IMG/VR virus record: IMGVR_UViG_3300037504_001427 | Span: 1 to 64,000 of that record | DNA from: a virus | DNA: 64,000 nucleotides | Strand: one strand, 5' to 3' | Shown: positions 7,123 through 14,825 of the stretch, one piece after another | Position numbering within the stretch: the first letter of the stretch is position 1 | How the letters are laid out: each line of letters starts with the position of its first letter | Notes under the pieces: generated by a model | The model's input: the letters and a program-made list of their open reading frames with translations, nothing else | What the model was told of the DNA's origin: nothing | The model's database searches: none | Translations under genes and position numbers: made by a program

Positions 7123-8328
7123 ATGGCCAAGATCAAGCACTGGTATTGGCAGCAGGGCCAGACCTACGGCATCCTGGAGCGCCCTCGAGGGATAGGCTTC
7201 ACCTCGAGGCCGAGCAAACCTTACATTCTGGTCACCAACGACAGCGAAAACTGGGTGGCAAAGCGCCTGGGAAACCACCACACTTGGCATGACGTCATCC
7301 ATCCATTAGAGGCGGCCGGCATCACCGTCCGCGCCAAGGCCGGCAGTCGCACCACCCTGCAGGTCGAGTGGCGCCTCCCTCTGGAATGGGCAGCCAAGGC
7401 GATCCGCAAGCGAGATAGAGAGCAGCCCGCCGGCGCGGCTGACTACGAGATCCAGGCTGCTGCCCAGAAACTGGTCGATACCGTACTGCGCGAGGTGAAA
7501 CAAGCGTCCATCCCCGAAACCAAGGTGATCCAATACGTCGGATGGGAAACCGTGCGGAAGAAAAGTGCGCACTCTCTCGACGCCATCCACCGCCTGCTCG
7601 AGAAAGCCTACGACGAGACGCTGACACACTGGAATTGGGTGTGGCTTAACCTCCGCATCAAATTCCACATGTCGGGTCCTGCATTTGGGCTCGCCTACTC
7701 TCCTGGCAGGGGGGACCACATCATCTCGCTCAATGCGCGGATGCTGGGGGCCTACACCCTCGACTCGATCTACCGGACGATCGTGCATGAGCTTTGCCAC
7801 CACTATCGCGAAGAGCGTTTTCCCCGCTCCATTGATCCACACGACAAACAATTCTGCGACGAACTCGCCAAGATCGACCGGACAATCAGCGGCGATCCCC
7901 GAGCCTGTAGACACTTCGTGGATGTTGCCGACCCAGCACTGCAGGCGCGTGTCCCAGGGCGGAAAAAGCGCCTGCCGGTGTGGGACGAGAAAGCTGGCAC
8001 CTTTCAAGTCTGGCACAAGAAAAGTGGCACCTTCTCGCTCTACTGGACACCGAACAAAGGGTATTCATGGGCGACGTGGCGTATCGGCCTGAGTGCCGAG
8101 GGCATGGTGGACATCCTCAAGCAGTTCTCCCCTAGCGAATGGTCCAAGGTCGTGATGAAGCTGCACCCCAAGAGCGCAGAAGAATGGTGGTACCGGAATA
8201 TCTCTGCTGGCCCCGTCTCGCTCTCTTTCTTCACTGCCAGAATCATAAGCGCCTTCCCTCGCGCCATGAAGCCTTTGGCTGACTATCTTCGCGAGACGGT
8301 GGCGCGCGGCTTTGAGGAGAGCAGCTAG
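7123..8328 (+). CDS. SprT-like zinc metallopeptidase
   Basis: A 401-residue protein. GGAGGACTG precedes the ATG at 7123. The motif IVHELCHHY near residue 220 is the HExxH zinc-peptidase signature in the form used by SprT/Spartan proteins, and a further His follows within the next 25 residues (SIDPHDKQFC). Spartan-type peptidases degrade proteins cross-linked to DNA; in viruses related domains may process proteins on the genome. The N-terminal 120 residues and the Trp-rich C-terminal part (WHKKSGTFSLYW) are not recognised. The protein is predicted soluble. Confidence 0.8.
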   Translation: MAKIKHWYWQQGQTYGILERPRGIGFTSRPSKPYILVTNDSENWVAKRLGNHHTWHDVIHPLEAAGITVRAKAGSRTTLQVEWRLPLEWAAKAIRKRDREQPAGAADYEIQAAAQKLVDTVLREVKQASIPETKVIQYVGWETVRKKSAHSLDAIHRLLEKAYDETLTHWNWVWLNLRIKFHMSGPAFGLAYSPGRGDHIISLNARMLGAYTLDSIYRTIVHELCHHYREERFPRSIDPHDKQFCDELAKIDRTISGDPRACRHFVDVADPALQARVPGRKKRLPVWDEKAGTFQVWHKKSGTFSLYWTPNKGYSWATWRIGLSAEGMVDILKQFSPSEWSKVVMKLHPKSAEEWWYRNISAGPVSLSFFTARIISAFPRAMKPLADYLRETVARGFEESS

Positions 8329-8481
8329 ATGCGGAAAAAGAAACAGAAACTGAAAAGCCTCCCGCCTGGCGCAGACGCCGGCGTTCCTCGAGCAGCCGCT
8401 GCCTATCGGTGTGCCAAAGCCACCTGCAGCAACCCGCGGCCCAACCCCCAGCCCAAAACCAAGGATGGATGGGTGGCATGA
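8329..8481 (+). CDS. Small basic protein, 50 residues
   Basis: The ATG at 8329 directly follows the TAG of the metallopeptidase gene. The product begins MRKKKQKLKSLPPGADAG and has a YRCAKATC segment with two cysteines four residues apart, then a proline-rich end. Its TGA overlaps the ATG of the next gene. Unrecognised. Coupling on both sides supports it as a gene. Confidence 0.6.
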   Translation: MRKKKQKLKSLPPGADAGVPRAAAAYRCAKATCSNPRPNPQPKTKDGWVA

Positions 8482-8675
8482 TCCTGCCCGCCGACCACAG
8501 CTTGGTGATGACCAATGAGCACGTCCTAGTGCAGCAGGTCGCCCAAGTCCATTGGTCCGATGCGGAGCAGGCACGGGGCAGCGTTGAGACCTCGCCGGAC
8601 ACCAAAGCCTGGCTCGCTTGGGTGAATGAAGTCGGCGGCGCGTGGTCAACGCTCGAAGATCTGGCCGACATGTAG
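8478..8675 (+). CDS. Small hypothetical protein, 65 residues
   Basis: Starts at the ATGA overlap (8478) with the preceding gene and encodes a 65-residue, mildly acidic protein (MILPADHSLVMTNEHVLV..., WLAWVNEVGGAW). A longer frame begins upstream at 8409, but the overlap start is more in keeping with its neighbours. No motif is recognised. It ends 35 bases before the promoter at 8710. Confidence 0.55.
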   Translation: MILPADHSLVMTNEHVLVQQVAQVHWSDAEQARGSVETSPDTKAWLAWVNEVGGAWSTLEDLADM

Positions 8676-8709
8676 CGGCTGTCCAAAGGCGCGCAAGATC
8701 GGCACACAG

Positions 8710-8737
8710 TTGCAGGCTCTGTCCGTCACGCTATCAT
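8710..8737 (+). promoter_or_regulatory. Sigma70-type promoter for the virion-like cluster
   Basis: TTGCAG (8710-8715), 16 bases, TATCAT (8732-8737), ending 33 bases before the ATG at 8771. The spacing matches other promoters found in this window. Confidence 0.6.
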
Positions 8738-8770
8738 TGCCCCATCTGATCACCCCAGGGATTCCCACTC

Positions 8771-9253
8771 ATGTCCGATCTTCAGATGCCTCAGCAGGTC
8801 CAGAATGCTCTCCGGCAGGGTGCCGGCGACGCCGCGCTCGCCATGATGTTGGCGTCGCTGCGACAGACGATGCTGGATGTCGGCGGGGAGTATCCCGCCA
8901 GCAATGTGATGCCGTACTCCTATGCGTTCACGACCACGCTCGATGCGGACTCCTCGGGCACAGCATCCATCCGCATCACGGCAGACGCTGCGTTCATCGC
9001 GCGTTTCGTCACCGGCACCTCAGACGGCAGCTACACGATTCTGCCTCGTGTCGACGCCTCTGACCGCCAGCTCAGCAACGTGGCGCTCAACGACACGCTG
9101 TTCGTTGGCACCGCCGAGCGCCCTTTCCCGCTGGGCAAGCCGCTGCTGCTGCCGGCGAACTCCACGATCAGCTTCGACCTGGCTGATCTGAGTTCGGCCG
9201 AGAACAAGATCTACTTCTCTCTGCACGGGTACAAGGTCTACGGCACTCTCTGA
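8771..9253 (+). CDS. Beta-rich putative virion protein (small jelly-roll candidate)
   Basis: A 160-residue protein. After a helical start (QQVQNALRQGAGDAALAMML) it is almost wholly beta-strand, with polar turns: YSYAFTTTLDADSSGTASI, then PLGKPLLLPANSTISFDLAD and a final IYFSLHGYKVYGTL. No enzyme motif, signal or membrane segment is present. It follows its own promoter and opens the cluster of membrane-anchored proteins. Its build resembles the 193-residue protein at 20195. Both could be single jelly-roll capsid proteins, which is inference from composition and context only. Confidence 0.6.
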   Translation: MSDLQMPQQVQNALRQGAGDAALAMMLASLRQTMLDVGGEYPASNVMPYSYAFTTTLDADSSGTASIRITADAAFIARFVTGTSDGSYTILPRVDASDRQLSNVALNDTLFVGTAERPFPLGKPLLLPANSTISFDLADLSSAENKIYFSLHGYKVYGTL

Positions 9254-9297
9254 CTCGTCAAAAAGGACGATCCCACGGCGCCACGAAAGGCAGCACC

Positions 9298-9474
9298 ATG
9301 CGACGGAAAAGAAAGAGCAATACCGCGGGCAGGAAACGCAAGGGCACGTCCCCGATCAGCATCCCCAAAGGGCTACGCAAGGGTGACAGATTCGCTCGTG
9401 GTGGTGTGTCCTACCGTGTGGTGAGCTACGTCACACAGGACGGCAAGCGCATCCGCTACGCGCGCCGGATCTGA
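9298..9474 (+). CDS. Very basic small protein, 58 residues
   Basis: The ATG at 9298 is followed by 58 codons with more than a quarter Lys/Arg: MRRKRKSNTAGRKRKGTS at the start, then a beta-like YRVVSYVTQDGKRIRYARR end. The TGA at 9472 stands two bases before the next ATG. Likely binds nucleic acid or packs with the genome; the family is not recognised. Ribosome site: AAAGGCAG eight bases upstream. Confidence 0.65.
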   Translation: MRRKRKSNTAGRKRKGTSPISIPKGLRKGDRFARGGVSYRVVSYVTQDGKRIRYARRI

Positions 9475-9476
9475 GC

Positions 9477-10118
9477 ATGTTCAACGACCCAACTCGTTAC
9501 CCCGGCCACCCTTTCCCTGGCTCCCCCGCCAAGCCGGCTATTGTGCGCGATCGCTCGTCGGCGCGGAATCGGTTGTTCAATCTGCCGGAGACCGCGCCCG
9601 AGCCGGAGAGCGATCGCGAGAAGCAGGCCTTCGCGCTGCTGAAGCAAATGGCCTACTTCCTGGCCACCACCAACTTCACGGTGGCATTGCCGACACACAA
9701 CGAGCCGCATTTCTGGTCCCGGCCCATCGATCTGAGCAACACCGTCACAATCGCCGCGGCGGTGAGTCCGACATGGACCACCATAGTGGAATACGAGGTG
9801 CAGGATGGCTCGGCGGCCCGCATCAGCGGCTACGGGGTGACGGCAGAAAGCGGGTACACCTACGATGGCTCGATACTATTTCGCATCGTGGTCGATGATG
9901 CCCCGGTCGGGCTGAGCAACTGGGCCGAACAGCGCGGCAGTGTGGTACAACCGCGTGAAACCTTCATCAATCTGCCCAAGGTCGGGCAGACGGTGAAATT
10001 CCAGGCGCGTCGCGCCGTCCTCGCCGCCAGCCCCACTGATGTCACGGCCGCCTTGGTCGGGTGGACCTACCGTCCGCTACGGCGCATGGACGGTCCCGCG
10101 AATTCCACGCCGCAATGA
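9477..10118 (+). CDS. Beta-rich putative virion protein
   Basis: A 213-residue protein. The first 70 residues are Pro-rich and extended (PTRYPGHPFPGSPAKP), and the rest is predicted beta: VTIAAAVSPTWTTIVEYEVQDG, SGYGVTAESGYTYDGSILF, VKFQARRAV. It has no membrane segment, unlike most of its neighbours. Composition and place, directly behind the 160-residue protein, suggest a structural role such as spike, vertex or capsid component. Function not established. Confidence 0.65.
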   Translation: MFNDPTRYPGHPFPGSPAKPAIVRDRSSARNRLFNLPETAPEPESDREKQAFALLKQMAYFLATTNFTVALPTHNEPHFWSRPIDLSNTVTIAAAVSPTWTTIVEYEVQDGSAARISGYGVTAESGYTYDGSILFRIVVDDAPVGLSNWAEQRGSVVQPRETFINLPKVGQTVKFQARRAVLAASPTDVTAALVGWTYRPLRRMDGPANSTPQ

Positions 10119-10405
10119 AGTCCTACCCCGCCATGTCCTACGCCGCCGCCCACCGCTGGGAACCAGAGGCGGCGCGCCGCGGTGTCTCCAAGGTCGCGCG
10201 CGGCCGCGGCGGCTTCATGCGAGCATACCAAAAGGCCGGGCGTTTTTCGAAGCTGTCGGACGAATGGAAGCGCAAGCGGGCCGGATTCATCGCGCGCCAC
10301 TTGGCACAGGCCAAAGGCGAACGGCTGTGGAAAAACGGCGAGCCCAGCAGGCGCGCGCTTGCCCTCATCATGTGGGCCTATATGCCGAGGAAGCGCCGCC
10401 GTTGA
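10115..10405 (+). CDS. Basic small protein
   Basis: A 96-residue protein starting at the ATGA overlap with the previous gene (10115). It has about 25 Arg/Lys residues and ends MPRKRRR. The central part (DEWKRKRAGFIARHLAQAKG) should be helical. Unrecognised. Basic, helical proteins in virion clusters often contact nucleic acid, but there is no direct sign here. A longer frame starting at 10061 lacks a ribosome site. Confidence 0.65.
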   Translation: MKSYPAMSYAAAHRWEPEAARRGVSKVARGRGGFMRAYQKAGRFSKLSDEWKRKRAGFIARHLAQAKGERLWKNGEPSRRALALIMWAYMPRKRRR

Positions 10406-10429
10406 GATTCTGCTGGAGGTTGGTATCCT
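10402..10429 (+). promoter_or_regulatory. Possible promoter, TTGAGA-N16-TATCCT
   Basis: Boxes at 10402-10407 and 10424-10429 with the 16-bp spacing seen elsewhere. The next ATG (10436) is so close that the transcript would be nearly leaderless, so this may be chance. Confidence 0.3.
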
Positions 10430-10435
10430 CTCAGC

Positions 10436-10690
10436 ATGAACGCTGACGAACTCCGCCAAATGTTCGAGCGCCCCGCAGGCCGCAGCGAGAGGTCTGTCGC
10501 TGTGCAGCCGCAGACGGTCAAGACACAACCGCCGGTCAAGCCGCAGCGGGCGCCGCCCCCTCCCCCAGAGGCCGACCTCATCGAGAGCGAGCCTCTGCAG
10601 CAAGAAGAGGCTCGCCAAGGCCCTCCGTGGCCATGGATGCTGCTCGGCGCGGGCATCGTGCTCTGGATACTCTGGTCGTCAAAGCGATGA
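10436..10690 (+). CDS. Small protein with C-terminal membrane anchor
   Basis: An 84-residue protein: polar and proline-rich up to residue 60, then WPWMLLGAGIVLWILWSS and the basic end KR. One membrane helix at the extreme C-terminus with a short positive tail is the pattern shared by many proteins in this cluster. It overlaps the next gene by ATGA. No enzymatic motif. Probably a membrane-anchored virion or assembly protein (inference). Confidence 0.7.
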   Translation: MNADELRQMFERPAGRSERSVAVQPQTVKTQPPVKPQRAPPPPPEADLIESEPLQQEEARQGPPWPWMLLGAGIVLWILWSSKR

Positions 10691-11856
10691 CCTTCCCTGT
10701 CCGCTGCACGCTGGGTGCCACTGACGTTCCGTGGTTCATCCCCGAAGAGCAGCGGGAGGCATGGCTCGCGCTTCCTGCAAAGGAGAAGCAGCGACGGATC
10801 GCGACGCAGGCTGCGATGCTCACCAGCTATGGGGAACAGATAATCGCGGCCATGCAAAAAGGCGGACGTGCCCAGAAGTGGGCCAAGAAGCAGGCCAAGC
10901 GTATCCAAGAGCGTGTCATGCGCGAAGCAATCAACACGGCCATCGTGCAGATCGTGGTGCACCTGGTTCTCAGCGCCACGGTCATCGGTTCGATCATCTC
11001 CGTTGGTCTGAGCGCGTACCAATCCTACAAAATGGAGAAGATCAAGAAAAAGATCAAGCAAGAGACCAAAGAAGCTGTGCGGTACCTGACAGAGTACCAG
11101 GAGCAGCGGCAAGCGGACCTCTACAAAGCATTGAGCAAAGCCTACCAGCGCGCCTACCCGGCGGCCATCCGCTTGGCCTTGAGCACCGAGCCAGTACCTG
11201 AAGATGCGGTCGAGGAATTCCGCGAGAAGATGAAAGAGGCCGCGCGTCCGGTATCCACCCGCGGACTATCCGGCTGGGCCAGCGGCTTCAAGAAGGTGAT
11301 CAATAAGGCCAAGCAGGCCGGAAAAGGTATTGCCCGCGGGGCAAAGAAGGTCTTCCGCTCCTCCTCGGGCTACGACCAGACAAAAAACGTCACCGACAGC
11401 GTCAATGAGCGCATCAAGCAGATCGTTCCCGAGGGAATCTACGAAGGCCTCGAGCAGTTCGTCAACCCGGCGGAGCACGCCTCGGGTTTCGTAGACCGTA
11501 TGACCGGCGAGGAAGTCTACCAGGCTGCGAGTGCCGAAATCAAGAAGCTGCGCGAAGGCCTCAAGAAACGCATCGACGCCAGTTACGAGCCTCTCCTAGC
11601 GGCCATCCGTAGCGAGGAATTCGATGCGATCATGGCGCGCATGGTGGCGAGTTACATCCGCAGCATGCCGGAGTTCCAGATCGTGCTGCAGGAATACATC
11701 CCGCCTCCGTCTGACTACGAGAAGGCTGTGCAAGACCCTGAATCCCCCGCCTACGACCCCGCCATCGCAGCGCTGTTTGCGAAATACCAAATCCCCCTTA
11801 TCATCGGCGCCGCAGCACTCTTCGGTGTTGCGCTGCTATGGAGAGCGCGCAAATGA
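10687..11856 (+). CDS. Large helical membrane-anchored protein
   Basis: A 389-residue protein starting at the ATGA overlap. It is mainly alpha-helical. An internal hydrophobic stretch near residue 85-115 (VVHLVLSATVIGSIISVGLSAY) is followed by a Lys-rich helix (KMEKIKKKIKQETKEAV), and a final membrane segment PLIIGAAALFGVALLWRARK closes the protein. It may span or line a membrane twice. The middle has basic low complexity (GFKKVINKAKQAGKG). Unrecognised; probably a membrane-associated virion protein. Confidence 0.7.
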   Translation: MTFPVRCTLGATDVPWFIPEEQREAWLALPAKEKQRRIATQAAMLTSYGEQIIAAMQKGGRAQKWAKKQAKRIQERVMREAINTAIVQIVVHLVLSATVIGSIISVGLSAYQSYKMEKIKKKIKQETKEAVRYLTEYQEQRQADLYKALSKAYQRAYPAAIRLALSTEPVPEDAVEEFREKMKEAARPVSTRGLSGWASGFKKVINKAKQAGKGIARGAKKVFRSSSGYDQTKNVTDSVNERIKQIVPEGIYEGLEQFVNPAEHASGFVDRMTGEEVYQAASAEIKKLREGLKKRIDASYEPLLAAIRSEEFDAIMARMVASYIRSMPEFQIVLQEYIPPPSDYEKAVQDPESPAYDPAIAALFAKYQIPLIIGAAALFGVALLWRARK

Positions 11857-12776
11857 CTGCATTTCCCATCGTGTCCCGGACAGTCCTGCGAGGTGGCTCA
11901 GCCTACGTCCTCGGCGATCTCACGGCGGAGATCGCCTCCTCTCGTGCCCGCTCTTATGTTGCGAAGGGGAAGATCCTTCCGGGAGTACAGAAAGAGATCC
12001 AGGAGCAGGAGAAGCAGATTCGCCGGGCGGAGCACCTGATCCAGCAACTGCGCTCCTCGGGCTGGGTCCGCGTGGATGGCAAGAAACGGACTAGGGTCGT
12101 CGTGGATGGCATAAAATATAGCCGACACGGCATACTGGGGTACTACGGCACAGGGCGTCGTGGTTGGAGCAGCAACGGACAGGGAAGGCGCAGACTAAAG
12201 GACGATCTCAACAAAAAGATCGCCGTGCTGCGCAAGCGAATCGCACTCCTAAAGAAGAAAGAGGCCCCAGACAAGGCCTTCGCCGGCGAAACCATCTGGA
12301 ATGTGGTGCATAAGGGAAACTACAAGGGCTGGCGCACAGACCTGCAGAGCAAGCTCGGAAAGACGCATGATCTCTCCGCCGTGCTGCAAGCTGCCTCAGA
12401 GATGAAAGCCATGAGCGACTCGCTCAAAGCGCAGGAGAAAGAGGCCGCGCTGCAGACCATCGAGGACCAGCGGCAAGCCGATGCCGAGCGTGCAATGGAA
12501 GAATTGAGGGAGGAGGCCGCGCTGCAGGCCATCGTGGCGCAGCAGAGGCAGCAGCAACCTCATATCCCCTCCCCGGAAGAGCGGGCCTGGCAGCAGTCGC
12601 TCATCAAGAATGCGGCGGCCACGGTGCGCAAGCCGCAGCAATCTCCTCGCGGTCCACAGCCGGCCGCAGTACGCAAGCCGCCGCAAACACCTGCCGTACC
12701 GTGGGCAAAATACAAGACACCGATCCTACTGGGCGCTGCGGCAACCCTCGTCGGAGCTTTCTTGTTGCTCAAGTGA
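11853..12776 (+). CDS. Coiled-coil protein with C-terminal membrane anchor
   Basis: A 307-residue protein starting at the ATGA overlap at 11853. Residues 45-70 (QKEIQEQEKQIRRAEHLIQQL) and 115-140 (LNKKIAVLRKRIALLKKK) are strong coiled-coil candidates. A third acidic helix near residue 195-240 (EKEAALQTIEDQRQADAERAM) precedes a Pro/Gln-rich linker and the anchor TPILLGAAATLVGAFLLLK. Extended stalk plus anchor architecture. Unrecognised; likely part of a membrane-associated virion complex. Confidence 0.7.
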   Translation: MTAFPIVSRTVLRGGSAYVLGDLTAEIASSRARSYVAKGKILPGVQKEIQEQEKQIRRAEHLIQQLRSSGWVRVDGKKRTRVVVDGIKYSRHGILGYYGTGRRGWSSNGQGRRRLKDDLNKKIAVLRKRIALLKKKEAPDKAFAGETIWNVVHKGNYKGWRTDLQSKLGKTHDLSAVLQAASEMKAMSDSLKAQEKEAALQTIEDQRQADAERAMEELREEAALQAIVAQQRQQQPHIPSPEERAWQQSLIKNAAATVRKPQQSPRGPQPAAVRKPPQTPAVPWAKYKTPILLGAAATLVGAFLLLK

Positions 12777-12815
12777 TATGTCGCCTTAGCGTGCAGACAT
12801 CCGAGGAGTAGTAAC

Positions 12816-13325
12816 ATGCCGATTCATCTCATCGTCGCCCAAGTAGCGGGCAATCGCCCAACATTCGCCACACGCTGCGGACTGCATGTGCACCCCAACG
12901 CCAACGTGCCTGCTCAGCAGGTAATTGGCAAGCCCACGCGGGTCGGCGTCGGAGACGAACCGTGCCCAGACTGCTTCCCTCCCAGCAATGCCGCAGACCA
13001 GCGGGCTGTCGCGCCTACCTATGACGAGAAGGGCCAGGCATGGGGCGCCGCCTACGAAGAGCCAATGACCGACAACGCCGGCAGGCGCATCGCAAAAACG
13101 GTGAATGATGTCGTGGTCAATAAAACGGAGATCGAGGAAGGCGGGATGGGCCAAGACTACATCGATGATCCCTACGGTGCCTCCTACGAACTCCAGCGGG
13201 CCGAGCGAGCAGGACAAGAGGCCGCACGTTCCGGCAAGACACGCGCTTCGTGTCCCATCGCGAAGGACTGTCCCGTGCGTCGTGCGTGGCTCATAGGCTT
13301 CGACAAGATGCAGCGGCTCCTCTGA
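12816..13325 (+). CDS. Cysteine-containing hypothetical protein
   Basis: A 169-residue protein; CGAGGAGTAG precedes the ATG at 12816. Cysteines occur at CGLHVHP, CPDCF and SCPIAKDCPVR, so a metal site is possible. No membrane segment. Bases 13075-13110 inside this gene (encoding NAGRRIAKTVND) recur exactly at 38027-38062 inside a glycine-rich unit, which makes this gene the apparent donor of a copied fragment. Function unknown. Confidence 0.7.
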   Translation: MPIHLIVAQVAGNRPTFATRCGLHVHPNANVPAQQVIGKPTRVGVGDEPCPDCFPPSNAADQRAVAPTYDEKGQAWGAAYEEPMTDNAGRRIAKTVNDVVVNKTEIEEGGMGQDYIDDPYGASYELQRAERAGQEAARSGKTRASCPIAKDCPVRRAWLIGFDKMQRLL

Positions 13326-13340
13326 CGCGGAGGTGCGCCT

Positions 13341-13610
13341 ATGAGTTGGACCCGATGGCTCGCTGGCGGCACAACACGCTCGGCCAGCGTCGCGTTTATG
13401 AAGCGGCTCCAGGCTATCGTTCCCGCGCATATCGGCGTTGAGCTGGAATGCGCAGGAAACTCAGTGTGCATCACCTGGCATTATATCCTCAACGGGCAGC
13501 CCCGCACCTATGTGCACCAGACGGTGCTGGAACGTCTGGACCACGACCTGAGCCTCCTGGAAAAAGAACTGCCCGCACGGCTCCTCCAGATGCGTCTTGA
13601 GGACGTGTAG
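13341..13610 (+). CDS. Small hypothetical protein
   Basis: An 89-residue protein with GGAGGTGC ahead of the ATG at 13341. It begins MSWTRWLAGGTTRSAS, has a central beta part (SVCITWHYILNGQPRTYVH) and a helical acidic end (LERLDHDLSLLEKELPARL). No motif recognised, no membrane segment. It forms part of the plus-strand virion-like cluster. Confidence 0.65.
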   Translation: MSWTRWLAGGTTRSASVAFMKRLQAIVPAHIGVELECAGNSVCITWHYILNGQPRTYVHQTVLERLDHDLSLLEKELPARLLQMRLEDV

Positions 13611-13619
13611 CCGGTTCTA

Positions 13620-13647
13620 TTGCTCTGCTGTCTCTTCTGCGTATCAT
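13620..13647 (+). promoter_or_regulatory. Promoter TTGCTC-N16-TATCAT
   Basis: Boxes at 13620-13625 and 13642-13647; the ATG of the next gene lies 20 bases downstream behind CAGGAGG. Confidence 0.5.
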
Positions 13648-13666
13648 AGACGCAGGAGGATCCGGC

Positions 13667-14278
13667 ATGGGTTATCTGGGCACAGAACTAGGCACGGAGC
13701 TAGACTCAGCCGTTAAGCGCCTGCGACACATCAATAAGGGGGCCATCTACCGCGAGGTGCTGCAGATGTCCCCGCAAGAACGTGTGGCCTATCGCAAACG
13801 CCTGCTTGCGATGTATGCAACTCTGCCTCCAGCCAAAAAACAGCAGTTCAAGGCGCTTCTGAATCGCGTGCGCAGAGACTGGGATGCCCGGAGTACAGGC
13901 CTCGGCAGCGGGGCCAGCACTGTCGCCACCATCGCGCAATTGGCCGTGACCGTCGGCACCCTCTACATCGGATACAAGCAATACGAGGACGAGAAGAAGT
14001 TTCGGAAAGAAGAGGCGAAGCGCAAGAAAGAGATGCTGGAAAAGCAGCTCAAAGCCGAAGAAAAAGAACGGAAACGAAAAGCCGCTCTGGAAAAGCAGCG
14101 CTTGGCGATGCTTGAAAAACAACTCAACCAAGAGCAGGCGCAGAGCGCCTCCAGCGCGCAGGCCGCGTCTGGTATTACCGCGACCACGGGGTTGTCCTCG
14201 ACGACGCTGCTGATACTCGGCGGGGTCGGCCTCGCGGGCTTGGGCGCCGTCTTCCTGCTCACAGGTAAGCGCCGATGA
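13667..14278 (+). CDS. Coiled-coil protein with two membrane segments
   Basis: A 203-residue protein with a strong ribosome site (CAGGAGGATC) ahead of the ATG at 13667. After a basic helical N-terminus comes a hydrophobic stretch (TIAQLAVTVGTLYIGY), a Lys/Glu coiled coil of about 60 residues (EKKFRKEEAKRKKEMLEKQL), then an Ala/Ser linker and the C-terminal anchor LLILGGVGLAGLGAVFLLTG followed by KRR. A typical member of the membrane-anchored set here. Unrecognised. Confidence 0.7.
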   Translation: MGYLGTELGTELDSAVKRLRHINKGAIYREVLQMSPQERVAYRKRLLAMYATLPPAKKQQFKALLNRVRRDWDARSTGLGSGASTVATIAQLAVTVGTLYIGYKQYEDEKKFRKEEAKRKKEMLEKQLKAEEKERKRKAALEKQRLAMLEKQLNQEQAQSASSAQAASGITATTGLSSTTLLILGGVGLAGLGAVFLLTGKRR

Positions 14279-14523
14279 CCAAGATGCGTCCGGTGCTGTA
14301 CCAAAACAGCAACCCGCTCTTCTCTTTCGCCATTCCTGCGCGAGACGTGGTAGACGTGCGCAGGACACGGCGGCCTGTGGCTTCGCGGCGGGTGGTGCGC
14401 ATCCCGGCCGGTAGATATCGGCACCCGCAGCTTGGAGAAGCAAAAGCCCTTCAATACTCGACTGCGGCAGGTATCATTGCCGCAGCAGTCACCCTCTTCT
14501 GCCTGACAAGGACCACACGATGA
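14275..14523 (+). CDS. Small membrane-anchored protein
   Basis: An 82-residue protein starting at an ATGA overlap. The N-terminal part is basic (VRRTRRPVASRRVVRIPAG). The C-terminal segment TAAGIIAAAVTLFCLTRT is hydrophobic and likely spans a membrane, again with a short basic end. It overlaps the next gene by ATGA. No function assigned. Confidence 0.65.
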   Translation: MTKMRPVLYQNSNPLFSFAIPARDVVDVRRTRRPVASRRVVRIPAGRYRHPQLGEAKALQYSTAAGIIAAAVTLFCLTRTTR

Positions 14524-14825
14524 GATACAAGCACCCCAGCGGCAAGATCTACACATCCAAGCAGATGAAGCGGATGTTCCGCGGCAAACTGCCCTCGCCC
14601 GCCACCCGCAGACTGCTCGGCTACACCGATGTCAAAGAGTCGGCCAAGCCCAAGACGGCCAAGTCCAAGACGGCCAAGTCCAAGCGCAATCCGACATGCG
14701 GCGCCAAGCGCAACCCGCCGCTGACGCCGGCCCAGAAAAGGGCCCTGCACAACGCCTCGATCTGCAAAGCCCTCTCCGGCAACACCAAGCGCAGCCTGAA
14801 AGCGATCATCAAGAAGCACCGATGA
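14520..14825 (+). CDS. Highly basic small protein with KTAKS repeats
   Basis: A 101-residue protein starting at an ATGA overlap. It starts MRYKHPSGKIYTSKQMKRMF and contains a KPKTAKSKTAKSKRNP repeat that resembles the lysine-rich tails of histone-like proteins, then a helical basic end (TKRSLKAIIKKHR). Probably binds DNA. No membrane segment. Overlaps the transglutaminase-like gene by ATGA. Confidence 0.65.
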   Translation: MRYKHPSGKIYTSKQMKRMFRGKLPSPATRRLLGYTDVKESAKPKTAKSKTAKSKRNPTCGAKRNPPLTPAQKRALHNASICKALSGNTKRSLKAIIKKHR

